Shown piece by piece: positions 1 through 8,179 of a stretch of 64,000 nt of DNA. The notes beneath the pieces were generated by a model, which did not search any database, was not told the DNA's origin, and was given only the letters and a program-made list of their open reading frames with translations. The DNA comes from an uncultured Clostridia bacterium. GTDB taxonomy: Bacteria > Bacillota > Clostridia > Oscillospirales > Acutalibacteraceae. The translations under genes were made by a program, and so were the position numbers. Position 1 is the first letter of the stretch. Every line of letters begins with the position of its first letter. The DNA lies in NCBI GenBank assembly GCA_937884995.1, contig CAKZZL010000021.1:31353-95352 (forward strand), written 5' to 3'.

Positions 1-1069
1 TTAATGCAAGGAAGGAGAGAATTGCTCCTCCGACAGCTGTAATGGCAGCCGCAATGCCTGCAAAATAGCCCCAGAACTTTCCTTTTGATATAGGAAGGTT
101 ACCTACTACTTTTCCTGTCTGGCCGTTAACTGCGAATGTGTATGATTGATTCTGATATTTTGTATTTATCAAATAAACAGGAAGTAAAACATATTTTACG
201 GATGTATTACTCAACCCTATATTCGATGAAATGGGTACGATGGTTGTATATCCGCCTGCAGAATTAGCCAGAACTTCAGCAACACTGTTTTTAACTCTGC
301 CGCTGGCTCTTGGAAGACTTGCATCTGCATCTGCATCGAACTTGTCAGCTACAAAGCCTGAAAGATATCCGGGAGCGAAATCGACGAGTTCACTAAAATC
401 AAACGGTTCCACCGAATCCATCAATGCATCGTCCATCTTGATGCTGCCATCTACCGGTATTTTTGTAAATGACATATTTCCTGCGGCATCAATAAGATAA
501 TAGTCTGTTTTTGTGTAGTTATATTCAGAATCAGACCAATGTGATACACGCGTTGCCTCAAATGACATCTGGCCCTCAGCATCGCAGTCAAAAAGCCAGA
601 AAGGAACATAAAGGCCCTGAACCTCTTTTATCTTATTGTCAGTTATAAAGTTATTGGGCAGCAGTTTCTTTCCTTTACAATAATCATTTATAGAATTTTT
701 GAGCCCGTCCTTATTAAGCTTAAAGGGTATGATGCCGTTTGGCTTAATAATACCTGTAAGGTTAGGCTCTACCACAACTACATTATCGCAATAGGGACAC
801 TTTGTTGCAGCAGTGGTTGCATCTGTGATAATTTCTGCGCCGCATGACTGGCAGACATAAGAAACAGTATTTTCCACCTGTTCTGAACTTGTGGCATTTT
901 TGTATTCGCCCCAGTCAAATCCGGTATCACCACTTGCAGCCAAAGCATCTTTTATTGTTGCAACATCAAAGGTGCTGTCGCAGTTGTCACATCTGAAATT
1001 GTTATTTTCACCATCATATACGAGTGGTGATCCGCACGACGGACATTTATATGAAATAATGTCGCTCAT
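1..1069 (-). CDS. Zinc-ribbon membrane protein, partial (C-terminus off the left edge)
   Basis: The frame is open from an ATG at 1069 to the window edge, giving at least 356 codons. The N-terminus carries two zinc-ribbon knuckle pairs, CPSC followed by CDNC, then CQSC followed by CPYC. A mixed alpha/beta region follows, and the last visible residues are hydrophobic (AGIAAAITAVGGAIL), consistent with a C-terminal membrane segment. Proteins of this TFIIB-like zinc-ribbon family in Clostridia are often mis-annotated as PriA helicase, but no helicase motif is visible here. A G-rich SD lies just upstream of the start, and a promoter fits at 1091-1119. The function is not known; a membrane-associated zinc-binding role is inferred only from composition. 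Confidence 0.8.
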   Translation of the reverse strand, partial: MSDIISYKCPSCGSPLVYDGENNNFRCDNCDSTFDVATIKDALAASGDTGFDWGEYKNATSSEQVENTVSYVCQSCGAEIITDATTAATKCPYCDNVVVVEPNLTGIIKPNGIIPFKLNKDGLKNSINDYCKGKKLLPNNFITDNKIKEVQGLYVPFWLFDCDAEGQMSFEATRVSHWSDSEYNYTKTDYYLIDAAGNMSFTKIPVDGSIKMDDALMDSVEPFDFSELVDFAPGYLSGFVADKFDADADASLPRASGRVKNSVAEVLANSAGGYTTIVPISSNIGLSNTSVKYVLLPVYLINTKYQNQSYTFAVNGQTGKVVGNLPISKGKFWGYFAGIAAAITAVGGAILSFLAL

Positions 1070-1090
1070 AGTCTACCCCCTATCATCTCA

Positions 1091-1119
1091 ATTTTAGCAT
1101 AGCGAAAAAATATTTACAA
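1091..1119 (-). promoter_or_regulatory. Sigma-70-type promoter for the zinc-ribbon gene
   Basis: Read on the minus strand, TTGTAA (1114-1119) is followed by a 17-base spacer and TAAAAT (1091-1096). It is placed about 20 bases upstream of the start codon. Confidence 0.55.
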
Positions 1120-1120
1120 T

Positions 1121-1152
1121 AAAAAAATAAGGCAAAAACGCCTTATTTTTTT
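1121..1152 (-). terminator. Intrinsic terminator of the E2-like gene
   Basis: AAAAAAATAAGGC and GCCTTATTTTTTT form an inverted repeat around a short A-rich loop, directly after the stop codon at 1160. The symmetric A/T flanks could let it work in both directions. Confidence 0.8.
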
Positions 1153-1159
1153 CGTTTGA

Positions 1160-2656
1160 TTATTCATCGTCTTTTAGTTTGCTGAATTCCTGAGCAGCCT
1201 TCTCTGCGATAGCTTGCGCTTCTTCGGCCTTTTGTTTTGCAAGTTCTGCTTCCTTAAATGCTTTTTCCATGTCTTTAAGTTTTTTCTCTTCTTTTTCTGC
1301 TTCCTTGCGGGCTCTTTCTGCTTCTTTTTCTGCTCTTTCTGCCTCTTTCTTTGCCTTTTCTTCAGCTTCTTTTGCTGCTTTTTCGGCTTCTTTACGGGCT
1401 TTCTCTTCAGCTTCCTTCTGAGCTTTTTCTGCTCTCTCAGCTTCTTTACGCGCCTTTTCTTCAGCTTCCTTCTGAGCCTTCTCCATTTCTTTTTGGGCCT
1501 TCATTTCTTTTTCTTCGGCCTCTTTTTGGATTCTGATGGCGGCTTCTTCAGCTTCTTTTTGAGCTCTCTTTGCTTCTTTTTGAGCCTTTTCAGCTTCTCT
1601 TTGAGCCTTCTTCAGATTTTCTTCAGCTTCCTTGCGTGCTTTTTCACGCTCTTTACCGCTGTTATATATAGCTTCACGCTCTTCACGTTCCTGCTTAATC
1701 TCTTCCATATTGAGATTGTCAGTTCCGCCTGTTCTCCATGTATGTATAACTTCGGGAGCTTCAAAGATCTCATCCAGTTTCTTGATAAATGGAACTATGT
1801 CGCCGAAGTCAAGAGCTCTATGGTCAAATACGATTGTAAAAGGAAGTACTTGACGAATTGCAATTTCTTTTTCTTCGTTTTCGTTAACTATTACAACAGG
1901 TTTATCCTGTACGGCCCCTACTGCAATTGCGGTAACCTGGGGAGGAATAATCTCTATCAGTGCCGCAGCGCCTCTTTGCTCACGATAAACAGATCCTATA
2001 TTTGATATAGTGATGGAGCCCTGCTCTATATCACGCTTTGTAAGGCGGTCGGATTCCGGAATTAATTCATATTCTTTCTTTTCCTTGCCTTTTAATGTTT
2101 TAACCTTATGTTTACCGGTTTTAGAACCTATAAGCCTTTGAAAAGTCTGCTTGATTTTACCTTGCTTAAGTCCTGTTAGTGTATTGTCAAGTGAAACATC
2201 AAACATTACTTCATTTAAGTTTGTATTTTCCATCCTGCGGTTGACATCTTTTATATATTCAACCATTTCATTCAGGTTCTTATTTTCAAAATTATGAAGA
2301 TTAATTGTCATCATCTCGCCTGTGGGAAGGACCATAGGCATAGAGATATTAATCTCGCTTAATGTATTTATTACACCTCTTACATACTTACGGTTAAAGT
2401 CAATGTGTGCATTCATTGCAGGACATGCTTTCAGTCCTTCACATATAACCTTAAGCATAAGTGTATTAACCGTTATTTTATTTTCTTTTTCAACGCCTTC
2501 ATTAAGTCTCTTGTACTCAATCATAAACTCGGTTACATCGGGTTCATATGTGTATGTAACGTGAGGAATATTCTGCCATGACTCAGTTGTCATATTGGCA
2601 ACTATTTTACGTTGAATTCCAAAATGTTCTGTTTTTGAAATTTTTTGTTTAGCCAT
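1160..2656 (-). CDS. 2-oxo acid dehydrogenase E2-type acyltransferase domain with long charged helical tail
   Basis: Residues 1-300 match the catalytic (CAT-like) domain of dihydrolipoyl acyltransferases. The active-site HxxxD pattern is visible as DHRALDFGD (His about 279, Asp about 283). No lipoyl domain or E3/E1-binding domain precedes it, so it is not a canonical E2 subunit, and no E1 or E3 gene is adjacent. From about residue 316 to the end (about 180 residues) the protein is a repetitive Lys/Glu/Ala heptad-like tract (KEAEEKARKEAERA type), predicted as a long helix or coiled coil. The start at 2656 (MAKQKISK) has a weak, distant GGAAAGG; an in-frame ATG at 2668 is nearly on top of that site, so the exact start is uncertain. 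Catalysis of some acyl transfer is plausible; the substrate is unknown. Confidence 0.75.
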   Translation of the reverse strand: MAKQKISKTEHFGIQRKIVANMTTESWQNIPHVTYTYEPDVTEFMIEYKRLNEGVEKENKITVNTLMLKVICEGLKACPAMNAHIDFNRKYVRGVINTLSEINISMPMVLPTGEMMTINLHNFENKNLNEMVEYIKDVNRRMENTNLNEVMFDVSLDNTLTGLKQGKIKQTFQRLIGSKTGKHKVKTLKGKEKKEYELIPESDRLTKRDIEQGSITISNIGSVYREQRGAAALIEIIPPQVTAIAVGAVQDKPVVIVNENEEKEIAIRQVLPFTIVFDHRALDFGDIVPFIKKLDEIFEAPEVIHTWRTGGTDNLNMEEIKQEREEREAIYNSGKEREKARKEAEENLKKAQREAEKAQKEAKRAQKEAEEAAIRIQKEAEEKEMKAQKEMEKAQKEAEEKARKEAERAEKAQKEAEEKARKEAEKAAKEAEEKAKKEAERAEKEAERARKEAEKEEKKLKDMEKAFKEAELAKQKAEEAQAIAEKAAQEFSKLKDDE

Positions 2657-2674
2657 AATTATGACCATACCTTT

Positions 2675-2895
2675 CCGCTGCGCTCCAAGGCACAAAAAGG
2701 CATCAAGATGTCTTGACCTTGGGAGCACAGCCTTGTATTCTTGTTATAAGAACAGAACCTTCCCGGCGTTTGCTTGCGGATTAACCGCCGATCTGCTTGT
2801 TAACGTGCAGGTGTTGTGGCAGAAGCCTTGGCCTGTTCGATTCCAGCGGGCGGAATAGCGTTCAAAAACGGCTCAGTAGCTGGGCTTTGTTTTTG
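2675..2895 (+). ncRNA. Candidate structured non-coding RNA, unassigned
   Basis: This gene-free stretch is more GC-rich than its surroundings and dense in stems. GCTCCAAGG (2682-2690) pairs with CCTTGGGAGC (2717-2726) with one bulge and encloses a TCAAGA/TCTTGA hairpin (2703-2716). Further hairpins are TTCTT/AAGAA (2738-2752), GCGG/CCGC (2776-2788) and CTGC/GCAG (2793-2810). A T-loop-like TTCGATTCC lies near 2837-2846. It ends in a terminator hairpin followed by a T-rich tract on the plus strand. The key motifs of RNase P RNA, SRP RNA or tmRNA were not found. The strand call rests mainly on the terminator; a long 5' leader of the E2-like gene on the minus strand is the alternative. Confidence 0.45.
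2870..2895 (+). terminator. Intrinsic terminator of the candidate ncRNA
   Basis: GCTCAG-TAG-CTGGGC forms a 6-bp stem (one G-U pair), followed by TTTGTTTTTG. The opposite strand also has a T-rich tail, so direction is not certain. Confidence 0.5.
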
Positions 2896-2961
2896 TACGC
2901 TTTTTTGCTTTTTGCCGGTTTTTGAGGCTATTTCTTATATTTCAACCTTTTTCCTCTTGCT

Positions 2962-2985
2962 AAAAAGCGGGAATTTCTTCCCGCT
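2962..2985 (-). terminator. Intrinsic terminator of the GPH symporter gene
   Basis: On the minus strand AGCGGGAA-GAAA-TTCCCGCT is followed by TTTTT. It lies within 10 bases of the stop codon. Confidence 0.85.
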
Positions 2986-2990
2986 CTTAA

Positions 2991-4454
2991 TTAGTCTTCT
3001 GCAGAATTTCTGCGTTCCTTAAGTGCTTCGGAAATTTTCTGCTTTTTTTCACCATATATATCATATTTAAACATAGGAATTGTAGAAAGAAGAGCAAGTA
3101 TTCCGGGCACTGCAGTATATGCGAAGAATATGATATTCTTTGTAGAAAGTTCAAATTCAGGTGTAATGCTTTCATTTGCAGTCTGCATCGCCTCATAATA
3201 GCCTGACTGAGCAACGAAGACAAGACCTACTGCAGTTCCGAGTGCAAGACATACCTTTATAGTCAAAGTAAGGATTGAATATGCTGCGCCCTCCATACGT
3301 TTTCCTGTTTCATATTCATAATAGTCAACGCAATCAGCAGTCATAATCATAGGCATTAATGTTACTGCGCCGAACTGAAGTCCTATTAAGAACAATGATG
3401 CATAGAAGCATATGGTAAGAACAATATTTTTAGGATTTTCAAACCAGAAGTGACCTACAACAAATGATAATATTGAAGCGGCAAATCCGTATATTGATAA
3501 GATTAAATATGTTCTCTTTTCATTTAATTTTTTGATAAGTACCGGGCAAAGTGTCATAGATATCATGGAACCGATAGCTGTTACTATGCCAAGCACTGCA
3601 ACGAGATTTTGTGAACCGAGAATAACTGTGGCAGCCTGAACTTGTATTCCCATTGCCATCTGTCTGCCGAATCCGAGGAAATATGATACTATAACAAGCA
3701 TCAAAGGCTTATTATCTTTAAGTGCCTTAAACATATCTTTTGTTGTTATCTTTTCCTGTGATTCAACACGTACTCTCTCTTTGTTTATAAGAGGGATAAG
3801 TGCAAAGAGTATGCAGCCGAACAATGCTGTCAGGATAGCTGTTCCAAGATATTCGCTTGCTATCATGGGAGTGTCTGTTTCGCCTTCGAATCCGAAGACT
3901 TTGGAGCCGCCCGGTATGATAAGGCAAACAATGGGAACAATTACAACACATGCAGAAAAGCCTATCTGCTTGAAAGTGTTGGAAATGGATACTACGTTAG
4001 TTCTCTCTGTCGGGTCAGGAGTAAGAGCAGATGCGATACCTTGTGAAGGAACATCGCCCATAGTCATTGCTATACTCCAGATGAGATATGTTATAAAGAT
4101 CCATGCATATTGTCCAAAACTCTTGGCTTCAAACGGAACTTTGACGAAAACCAGTGCCGTAAATATAAGAAGGGGTAACAAGGAATAAATTATCATCGGC
4201 TTGAATTTGCCGAGTTTTGATTTACTTCTGTCAACCATTCCTCCTACTATCGGATCGGCAACTGCCGAAAGAATCTTTGCAACAAGTATAAGTATTGCAA
4301 CGATAGTTACGTTGGCACCAAGAATGGAGCCGTCAAATTCTGCCTGATATGAATTAAGAAGTCCTACTATTGCCTGAAAGCCGAAAAGGCCTAATGAATA
4401 TGCAGCGATTTCCTTAAAATTCATATATTTGTTTTGCTTTGCTTTCTCGCTCAT
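2991..4454 (-). CDS. GPH-family (MelB-like) sugar:cation symporter, MFS fold
   Basis: This polytopic membrane protein of 487 residues has about 12 hydrophobic segments. The N-terminal region KILSAVADPIVGGMVDRSKS, followed by LGKFKP, is typical of glycoside-pentoside-hexuronide:cation symporters, in which the loop-2 Asp takes part in cation and sugar coupling. The likely role is uptake of an oligosaccharide or glycoside with Na+ or H+; the substrate cannot be read. The start is ATG 4454 with AGAGGA nine bases upstream; the longer frame begins at a TTG. The gene has its own promoter at 4499-4528 and its own terminator, so it appears monocistronic, separate from dnaJ upstream. Confidence 0.85.
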   Translation of the reverse strand: MSEKAKQNKYMNFKEIAAYSLGLFGFQAIVGLLNSYQAEFDGSILGANVTIVAILILVAKILSAVADPIVGGMVDRSKSKLGKFKPMIIYSLLPLLIFTALVFVKVPFEAKSFGQYAWIFITYLIWSIAMTMGDVPSQGIASALTPDPTERTNVVSISNTFKQIGFSACVVIVPIVCLIIPGGSKVFGFEGETDTPMIASEYLGTAILTALFGCILFALIPLINKERVRVESQEKITTKDMFKALKDNKPLMLVIVSYFLGFGRQMAMGIQVQAATVILGSQNLVAVLGIVTAIGSMISMTLCPVLIKKLNEKRTYLILSIYGFAASILSFVVGHFWFENPKNIVLTICFYASLFLIGLQFGAVTLMPMIMTADCVDYYEYETGKRMEGAAYSILTLTIKVCLALGTAVGLVFVAQSGYYEAMQTANESITPEFELSTKNIIFFAYTAVPGILALLSTIPMFKYDIYGEKKQKISEALKERRNSAED

Positions 4455-4498
4455 TTTAGTCAATCCTCTACCTTTTTTATTCTTTAAAATGCAAAAGG

Positions 4499-4528
4499 AT
4501 TATATCATATCATTTACAATATAGTCAA
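4499..4528 (-). promoter_or_regulatory. Promoter of the GPH symporter gene
   Basis: On the minus strand TTGACT (4523-4528), an 18-base spacer and TATAAT (4499-4504). It separates the symporter gene from the dnaK-dnaJ transcript. Confidence 0.65.
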
Positions 4529-4561
4529 CCGAAAAAGCATGCATGGTCATTTTCTTTTTCT

Positions 4562-5710
4562 CTATTTTTTCTTTTTACTGTTTTTATTGAAGATATTTTT
4601 CTTATTCTCTCCGAGTCCCACAGTTGAGCCGGATTCAATGGCAAGCTGTCTTATGAGTTCTTTTTGTTTTTCATTCAGCTTTCTAGGTACATCAACTATT
4701 ACACGTACAAGCTGATCACCTTTTGTAATACCGTTTCTGCTCGGTATACCTCTGTTTCTGAGTTTAAATACGTCTCCGGGTTGCGTTCCTGCCGGTACTG
4801 AATATTCAACTTTGCCGTCAAGTGTCGGTACTTGTATGGTACAGCCAAGTGCAACCTGCATAAATGTTAAGTGCATATCCACCCATACGTTATATCCGTC
4901 ACGTTCGAATATAGGATGGGGTCTTACATTTACAACTATATTAAGGTCGCCGCTGGGTCCGCCGTTTACACCTTTGTTGCCCTGGCCGCGAACGGTGATT
5001 ATCTGTCTGTCATCGACACCCGCAGGTATATTGATATCCAGTTTCACTGGCTTTCTCACACGACCTGCGCCGTTACATTTTTTACATGGCTTTTCTATAA
5101 TCGTGCCGCGTCCGTTACATTTCGGACAAGGTTTTGATGACTGGATTACACCGATAGGTGTCCTTTGCTGGGTTGTCACCTGTCCTCTGCCGTGACAATC
5201 TGGACATGTTTTCGGAGAAGAGCCATTTTCGCAGCCGCTTCCTTTACAGCTGTCGCAGCTTTCAATTCTCATGGTCTCAACGGTCCGTTTGCAGCCCTTT
5301 GCAGACTCCTCAAAAGAGATTGTTACACTTGCCTGTGTATCAGAACCTCTCTGGGGCGCATTCGGGTTTCTGCTGGAGGAACCGAAGCCAAAGCCATTGC
5401 CGAAGAATGAACCGAAGATATCACCAAGATCGAAATCCATACCGCCGAAGCCATATCCACCCTGTCCGGCACCGTAATTAGGGTCTACACCCGCATGTCC
5501 GAACTGGTCATATCTTGCCTTTTTGTCAGCATCGGAAAGTACTTCGTATGCTTCATTGGCTTCCTTAAATTTTTCTTCTGCTTCCTTGTCTCCTGGATGC
5601 AGGTCCGGGTGATACTTTTTAGCGACCTGACGATATGCTTTCTTTATATCATCAGTGCTGGCATTCTTATCAACACCAAGGACTTCGTAATAATCTCTTT
5701 TATCTGCCAT
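4562..5710 (-). CDS. dnaJ: Chaperone protein DnaJ
   Basis: This 382-residue type I Hsp40 acts as DnaK co-chaperone, stimulating its ATPase and delivering unfolded clients. The J domain (residues 1-70) has the HPD motif in KKYHPDLHPGD. A Gly/Phe region follows, rich in GGYGFGGMDF-type sequence. Four CxxCxGxG zinc-finger repeats are present (CDSCKGSG, CPDCHGRG, CPKCNGRG, CKKCNGAG), then the C-terminal substrate-binding domains. The start is ATG 5710 (MADKRDYYEVLG) with GGAGA nine bases upstream; the open frame extends 12 codons further but lacks a site there. It is the last gene of hrcA-grpE-dnaK-dnaJ. Confidence 0.98.
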   Translation of the reverse strand: MADKRDYYEVLGVDKNASTDDIKKAYRQVAKKYHPDLHPGDKEAEEKFKEANEAYEVLSDADKKARYDQFGHAGVDPNYGAGQGGYGFGGMDFDLGDIFGSFFGNGFGFGSSSRNPNAPQRGSDTQASVTISFEESAKGCKRTVETMRIESCDSCKGSGCENGSSPKTCPDCHGRGQVTTQQRTPIGVIQSSKPCPKCNGRGTIIEKPCKKCNGAGRVRKPVKLDINIPAGVDDRQIITVRGQGNKGVNGGPSGDLNIVVNVRPHPIFERDGYNVWVDMHLTFMQVALGCTIQVPTLDGKVEYSVPAGTQPGDVFKLRNRGIPSRNGITKGDQLVRVIVDVPRKLNEKQKELIRQLAIESGSTVGLGENKKNIFNKNSKKKK

Positions 5711-5738
5711 AAAACTTATCTCCGATTTATAGGGATAT

Positions 5739-5764
5739 TCGGGCAAAGTATTATCTTTGCCCGA
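5739..5764 (-). other. Intercistronic hairpin between dnaK and dnaJ
   Basis: TCGGGCAAAG and CTTTGCCCGA form a perfect 10-bp stem with a 6-base loop. On the minus (transcript) strand it is not followed by a T-run, so it is more likely an mRNA stability or processing element than a terminator. The plus-strand side does have a T-rich tail. Confidence 0.6.
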
Positions 5765-5775
5765 TTAATTTTTTA

Positions 5776-7620
5776 TCAGTTGTTGTCGTTATCGTCAACA
5801 TCCTTGAAATCTGCATCATAATAGCCGTCTGAGCCTGCTGATGCATCGCCGGGACCTGCTGTTGATGCGTTTGGATCTCCCTGAGTTTGTGCATTCTTAT
5901 ATAGTTCTTCAGATAACTTATAGAACTGCTGTGTAAGATCTTCCTGTTTTGTCTTGATGGCATCAACGTCTTCGCCTTTTAATGCTTCTTTCAGTGCATC
6001 TATCTTTGTCTGAAGTTCAGCCTTGTCGCTATCTGAGAATTTATCACCGTCATCAGCAAGGATCTTTTCACATTGATAAACCATCTGGTCTGCTTCGTTT
6101 CTGGTGTCAACAGCTTCTTTACGTTTTTTATCCTCTTCAGCAAACTTCTCTGCTTCCTGAACTGCCTTTTCAACATCTTCTTTTGACATGTTGGAAGATG
6201 ATGTGATTGAAATTGACTGTTCTTTGCCTGTTCCTAAGTCTTTGGCAGAAACATGAACAATACCGTTTGCATCAATATCAAATGTAACTTCGATTTGAGG
6301 TGTTCCTCTTCTTGCAGGAAGAATTCCGTCAAGATGGAATACACCGAGAGTCTTATTGTCTTTAGCAAATTCTCTTTCGCCCTGAAGAACGTGAACTTCA
6401 ACAGATGTCTGATTGTCTGCTGCTGTTGAGAATATCTGGCTCTTCTTTGTCGGGATTGTTGTATTCCTGTCGATAATTTTGGTGTTTACTCCGCCCATTG
6501 TTTCGATACCGAGTGATAGCGGTGTAACGTCCAGAAGAAGAAGTCCTTCAACCTCGCCACCGAGAACGCCGCCCTGAATAGCTGCGCCTACAGCAACGCA
6601 TTCATCGGGATTAATACCCTTGAATGGTTCTTTATTTGTAAATTTCTTAACAGCTTCCTGTACTGCAGGGATTCTTGAAGAACCGCCTACCATAAGGATC
6701 TTATTGAGTTCTGAAGCCTGAAGGCCGGAGTCTGAAAGTGCCTGACGTACCGGGCCCATTGTTGCTTCTACAAGGTCTGCCGTCATTTCATTGAATTTTG
6801 CTCTTGTAAGTGTTGTTTCAAGATGCTTGGGGCCTGTGGCATCTGCTGTGATGAATGGAAGACTAATTTGAGATGTTGTAACACCTGAAAGTTCAATCTT
6901 TGCTTTTTCTGCAGCTTCCTTAAGTCTCTGCATAGCCATCTTATCTGTTCTGAGATCTACGCCCTGTTCTTTCTTGAACTCATCTGCAAGCCAGTCGATG
7001 ATTCTCTGGTCGAAGTCATCACCGCCGAGTTTGTTGTTACCTGCTGTTGCAAGTACTTCCTGTACGCCGTCGCCCATTTCGATAATGGATACATCGAATG
7101 TACCACCGCCGAGGTCATATACCATAACTTTTTGGTCGTCTTCTTTATCAATGCCGTAAGCAAGAGCTGCAGCTGTAGGTTCATTTATGATTCTCTTTAC
7201 ATCAAGTCCTGCAATTTTACCTGCGTCTTTTGTTGCCTGACGTTGTGAGTCTGTGAAGTATGCCGGTACGGTTATAACTGCTTCGGTAACTGTTGAACCG
7301 ATATATGCTTCGGCATCAGCTTTGAGCTTCTGCAGAATCATTGCTGAAATTTCCTGAGGAGTGAAGTTCTTATCATCAATATTTACTTTGAAGTCACTGC
7401 CCATATGTCTCTTTATTGAAGAAACTGTTCTTTCCGGATTTGTGATAGCCTGACGTTTAGCAACCTGGCCTACCATTCTTTCACCGGTCTTTGAAAACGC
7501 AACTACTGAAGGAGTTGTTCTTGCGCCCTCTGCGTTTGCTATAACTACGGGTTCGCCGCCTTCGATAACTGCTACACATGAATTTGTTGTACCTAAGTCA
7601 ATTCCTATAACTTTTGCCAT
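5776..7620 (-). CDS. dnaK: Chaperone protein DnaK (Hsp70)
   Basis: This 614-residue ATP-dependent chaperone opens with MAKVIGIDLGTTNSC. The phosphate loop region VYDLGGGTFDVS and the adenosine motif ILMVGGSSRIP are intact. The substrate-binding domain begins after DVTPLSLGIETMGG, and an alpha-helical lid ends in an acidic tail (YYDADFKDVDDNDNN). The length and the 24-residue deletion near the N-terminus relative to proteobacterial DnaK match the Gram-positive type. The RBS GGAGGA precedes ATG 7620. It works with DnaJ and GrpE from the same operon and is controlled by HrcA/CIRCE. Confidence 0.99.
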   Translation of the reverse strand: MAKVIGIDLGTTNSCVAVIEGGEPVVIANAEGARTTPSVVAFSKTGERMVGQVAKRQAITNPERTVSSIKRHMGSDFKVNIDDKNFTPQEISAMILQKLKADAEAYIGSTVTEAVITVPAYFTDSQRQATKDAGKIAGLDVKRIINEPTAAALAYGIDKEDDQKVMVYDLGGGTFDVSIIEMGDGVQEVLATAGNNKLGGDDFDQRIIDWLADEFKKEQGVDLRTDKMAMQRLKEAAEKAKIELSGVTTSQISLPFITADATGPKHLETTLTRAKFNEMTADLVEATMGPVRQALSDSGLQASELNKILMVGGSSRIPAVQEAVKKFTNKEPFKGINPDECVAVGAAIQGGVLGGEVEGLLLLDVTPLSLGIETMGGVNTKIIDRNTTIPTKKSQIFSTAADNQTSVEVHVLQGEREFAKDNKTLGVFHLDGILPARRGTPQIEVTFDIDANGIVHVSAKDLGTGKEQSISITSSSNMSKEDVEKAVQEAEKFAEEDKKRKEAVDTRNEADQMVYQCEKILADDGDKFSDSDKAELQTKIDALKEALKGEDVDAIKTKQEDLTQQFYKLSEELYKNAQTQGDPNASTAGPGDASAGSDGYYDADFKDVDDNDNN

Positions 7621-7658
7621 GATTTATTCCTCCATTTAGTAATGTATATATGTAAACT

Positions 7659-8177
7659 TTAATTGACTACTTTAACTATTGCCGGTCTTATGATTCTTTC
7701 ACCGATCTTATATCCCGGTGAGAATACATCCAATACTATGTTTTCTTCCTGCTCATCATCCTCCTCATGCATAACTGCATTATGTATGTTCGGATCGAAG
7801 CTGTCACCTTTTTCTCCGAAGGCTTCGACTCCGAGTTTTTTCAATATTTCGCCATATTGGTTAAATATCATTTCCATTCCTTTTTTATATGTTTCCAAAT
7901 CTGTGTCATCGGCTGACATTGCTCTTTGGAAGTTATCAAACAAAGGTAGAAACTCTGCTATGGTTGATGCCTTGCTGTCTCCGAAAGCAGTCTCTTTTTC
8001 TTTTTGACTTCTTTTGCGGAAATTGTCATATTCAGCCATAAGTCTTAAAAGCTTGTCTTTTGTTTCCTCAAGTTCAGCTTTAAGTTTTTCTTCCGGGCTT
8101 ACTTCCTTACTTTCTTCTGCAGCCTGCTCAGTCTGAATCTCTTCTTCATTTTCTTTTGCTTTTTTTTCTTTACTCAT
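7659..8177 (-). CDS. grpE: Nucleotide exchange factor GrpE
   Basis: This 172-residue protein has a charged, low-complexity N-terminus and a long coiled-coil stretch (about residues 35-75). The typical AEYDNFRKRSQKE motif and the C-terminal beta domain (GYKIGERIIRPAIVKVV) are present. It releases ADP from DnaK. The gene starts 2 bases after the hrcA stop codon, with GGAGGA overlapping the end of hrcA, suggesting translational coupling. Confidence 0.98.
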   Translation of the reverse strand: MSKEKKAKENEEEIQTEQAAEESKEVSPEEKLKAELEETKDKLLRLMAEYDNFRKRSQKEKETAFGDSKASTIAEFLPLFDNFQRAMSADDTDLETYKKGMEMIFNQYGEILKKLGVEAFGEKGDSFDPNIHNAVMHEEDDEQEENIVLDVFSPGYKIGERIIRPAIVKVVN

Positions 8178-8179
8178 TA

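Noticed and set aside
1214..1640. Repetitive DNA resembling a CRISPR or minisatellite
   Set aside because: The repetition follows codon periodicity of the KEAE-rich helix, with irregular units and no spacers.
1214..2005. Long plus-strand open frame (263 codons) opposite the E2-like gene
   Set aside because: It is the antisense of the repetitive Lys/Glu/Ala tail, giving a Phe/Leu/Ser-rich artefact with no SD.
2837..2846. Possible tRNA-like T-arm (TTCGATTCC)
   Set aside because: The flanking bases do not give a 5-bp T-stem and there is no acceptor or anticodon stem in register.
2816..3022. Plus-strand open frame of 68 codons across the candidate ncRNA
   Set aside because: No SD, and it runs through two terminator hairpins; the region behaves as structured RNA rather than coding.
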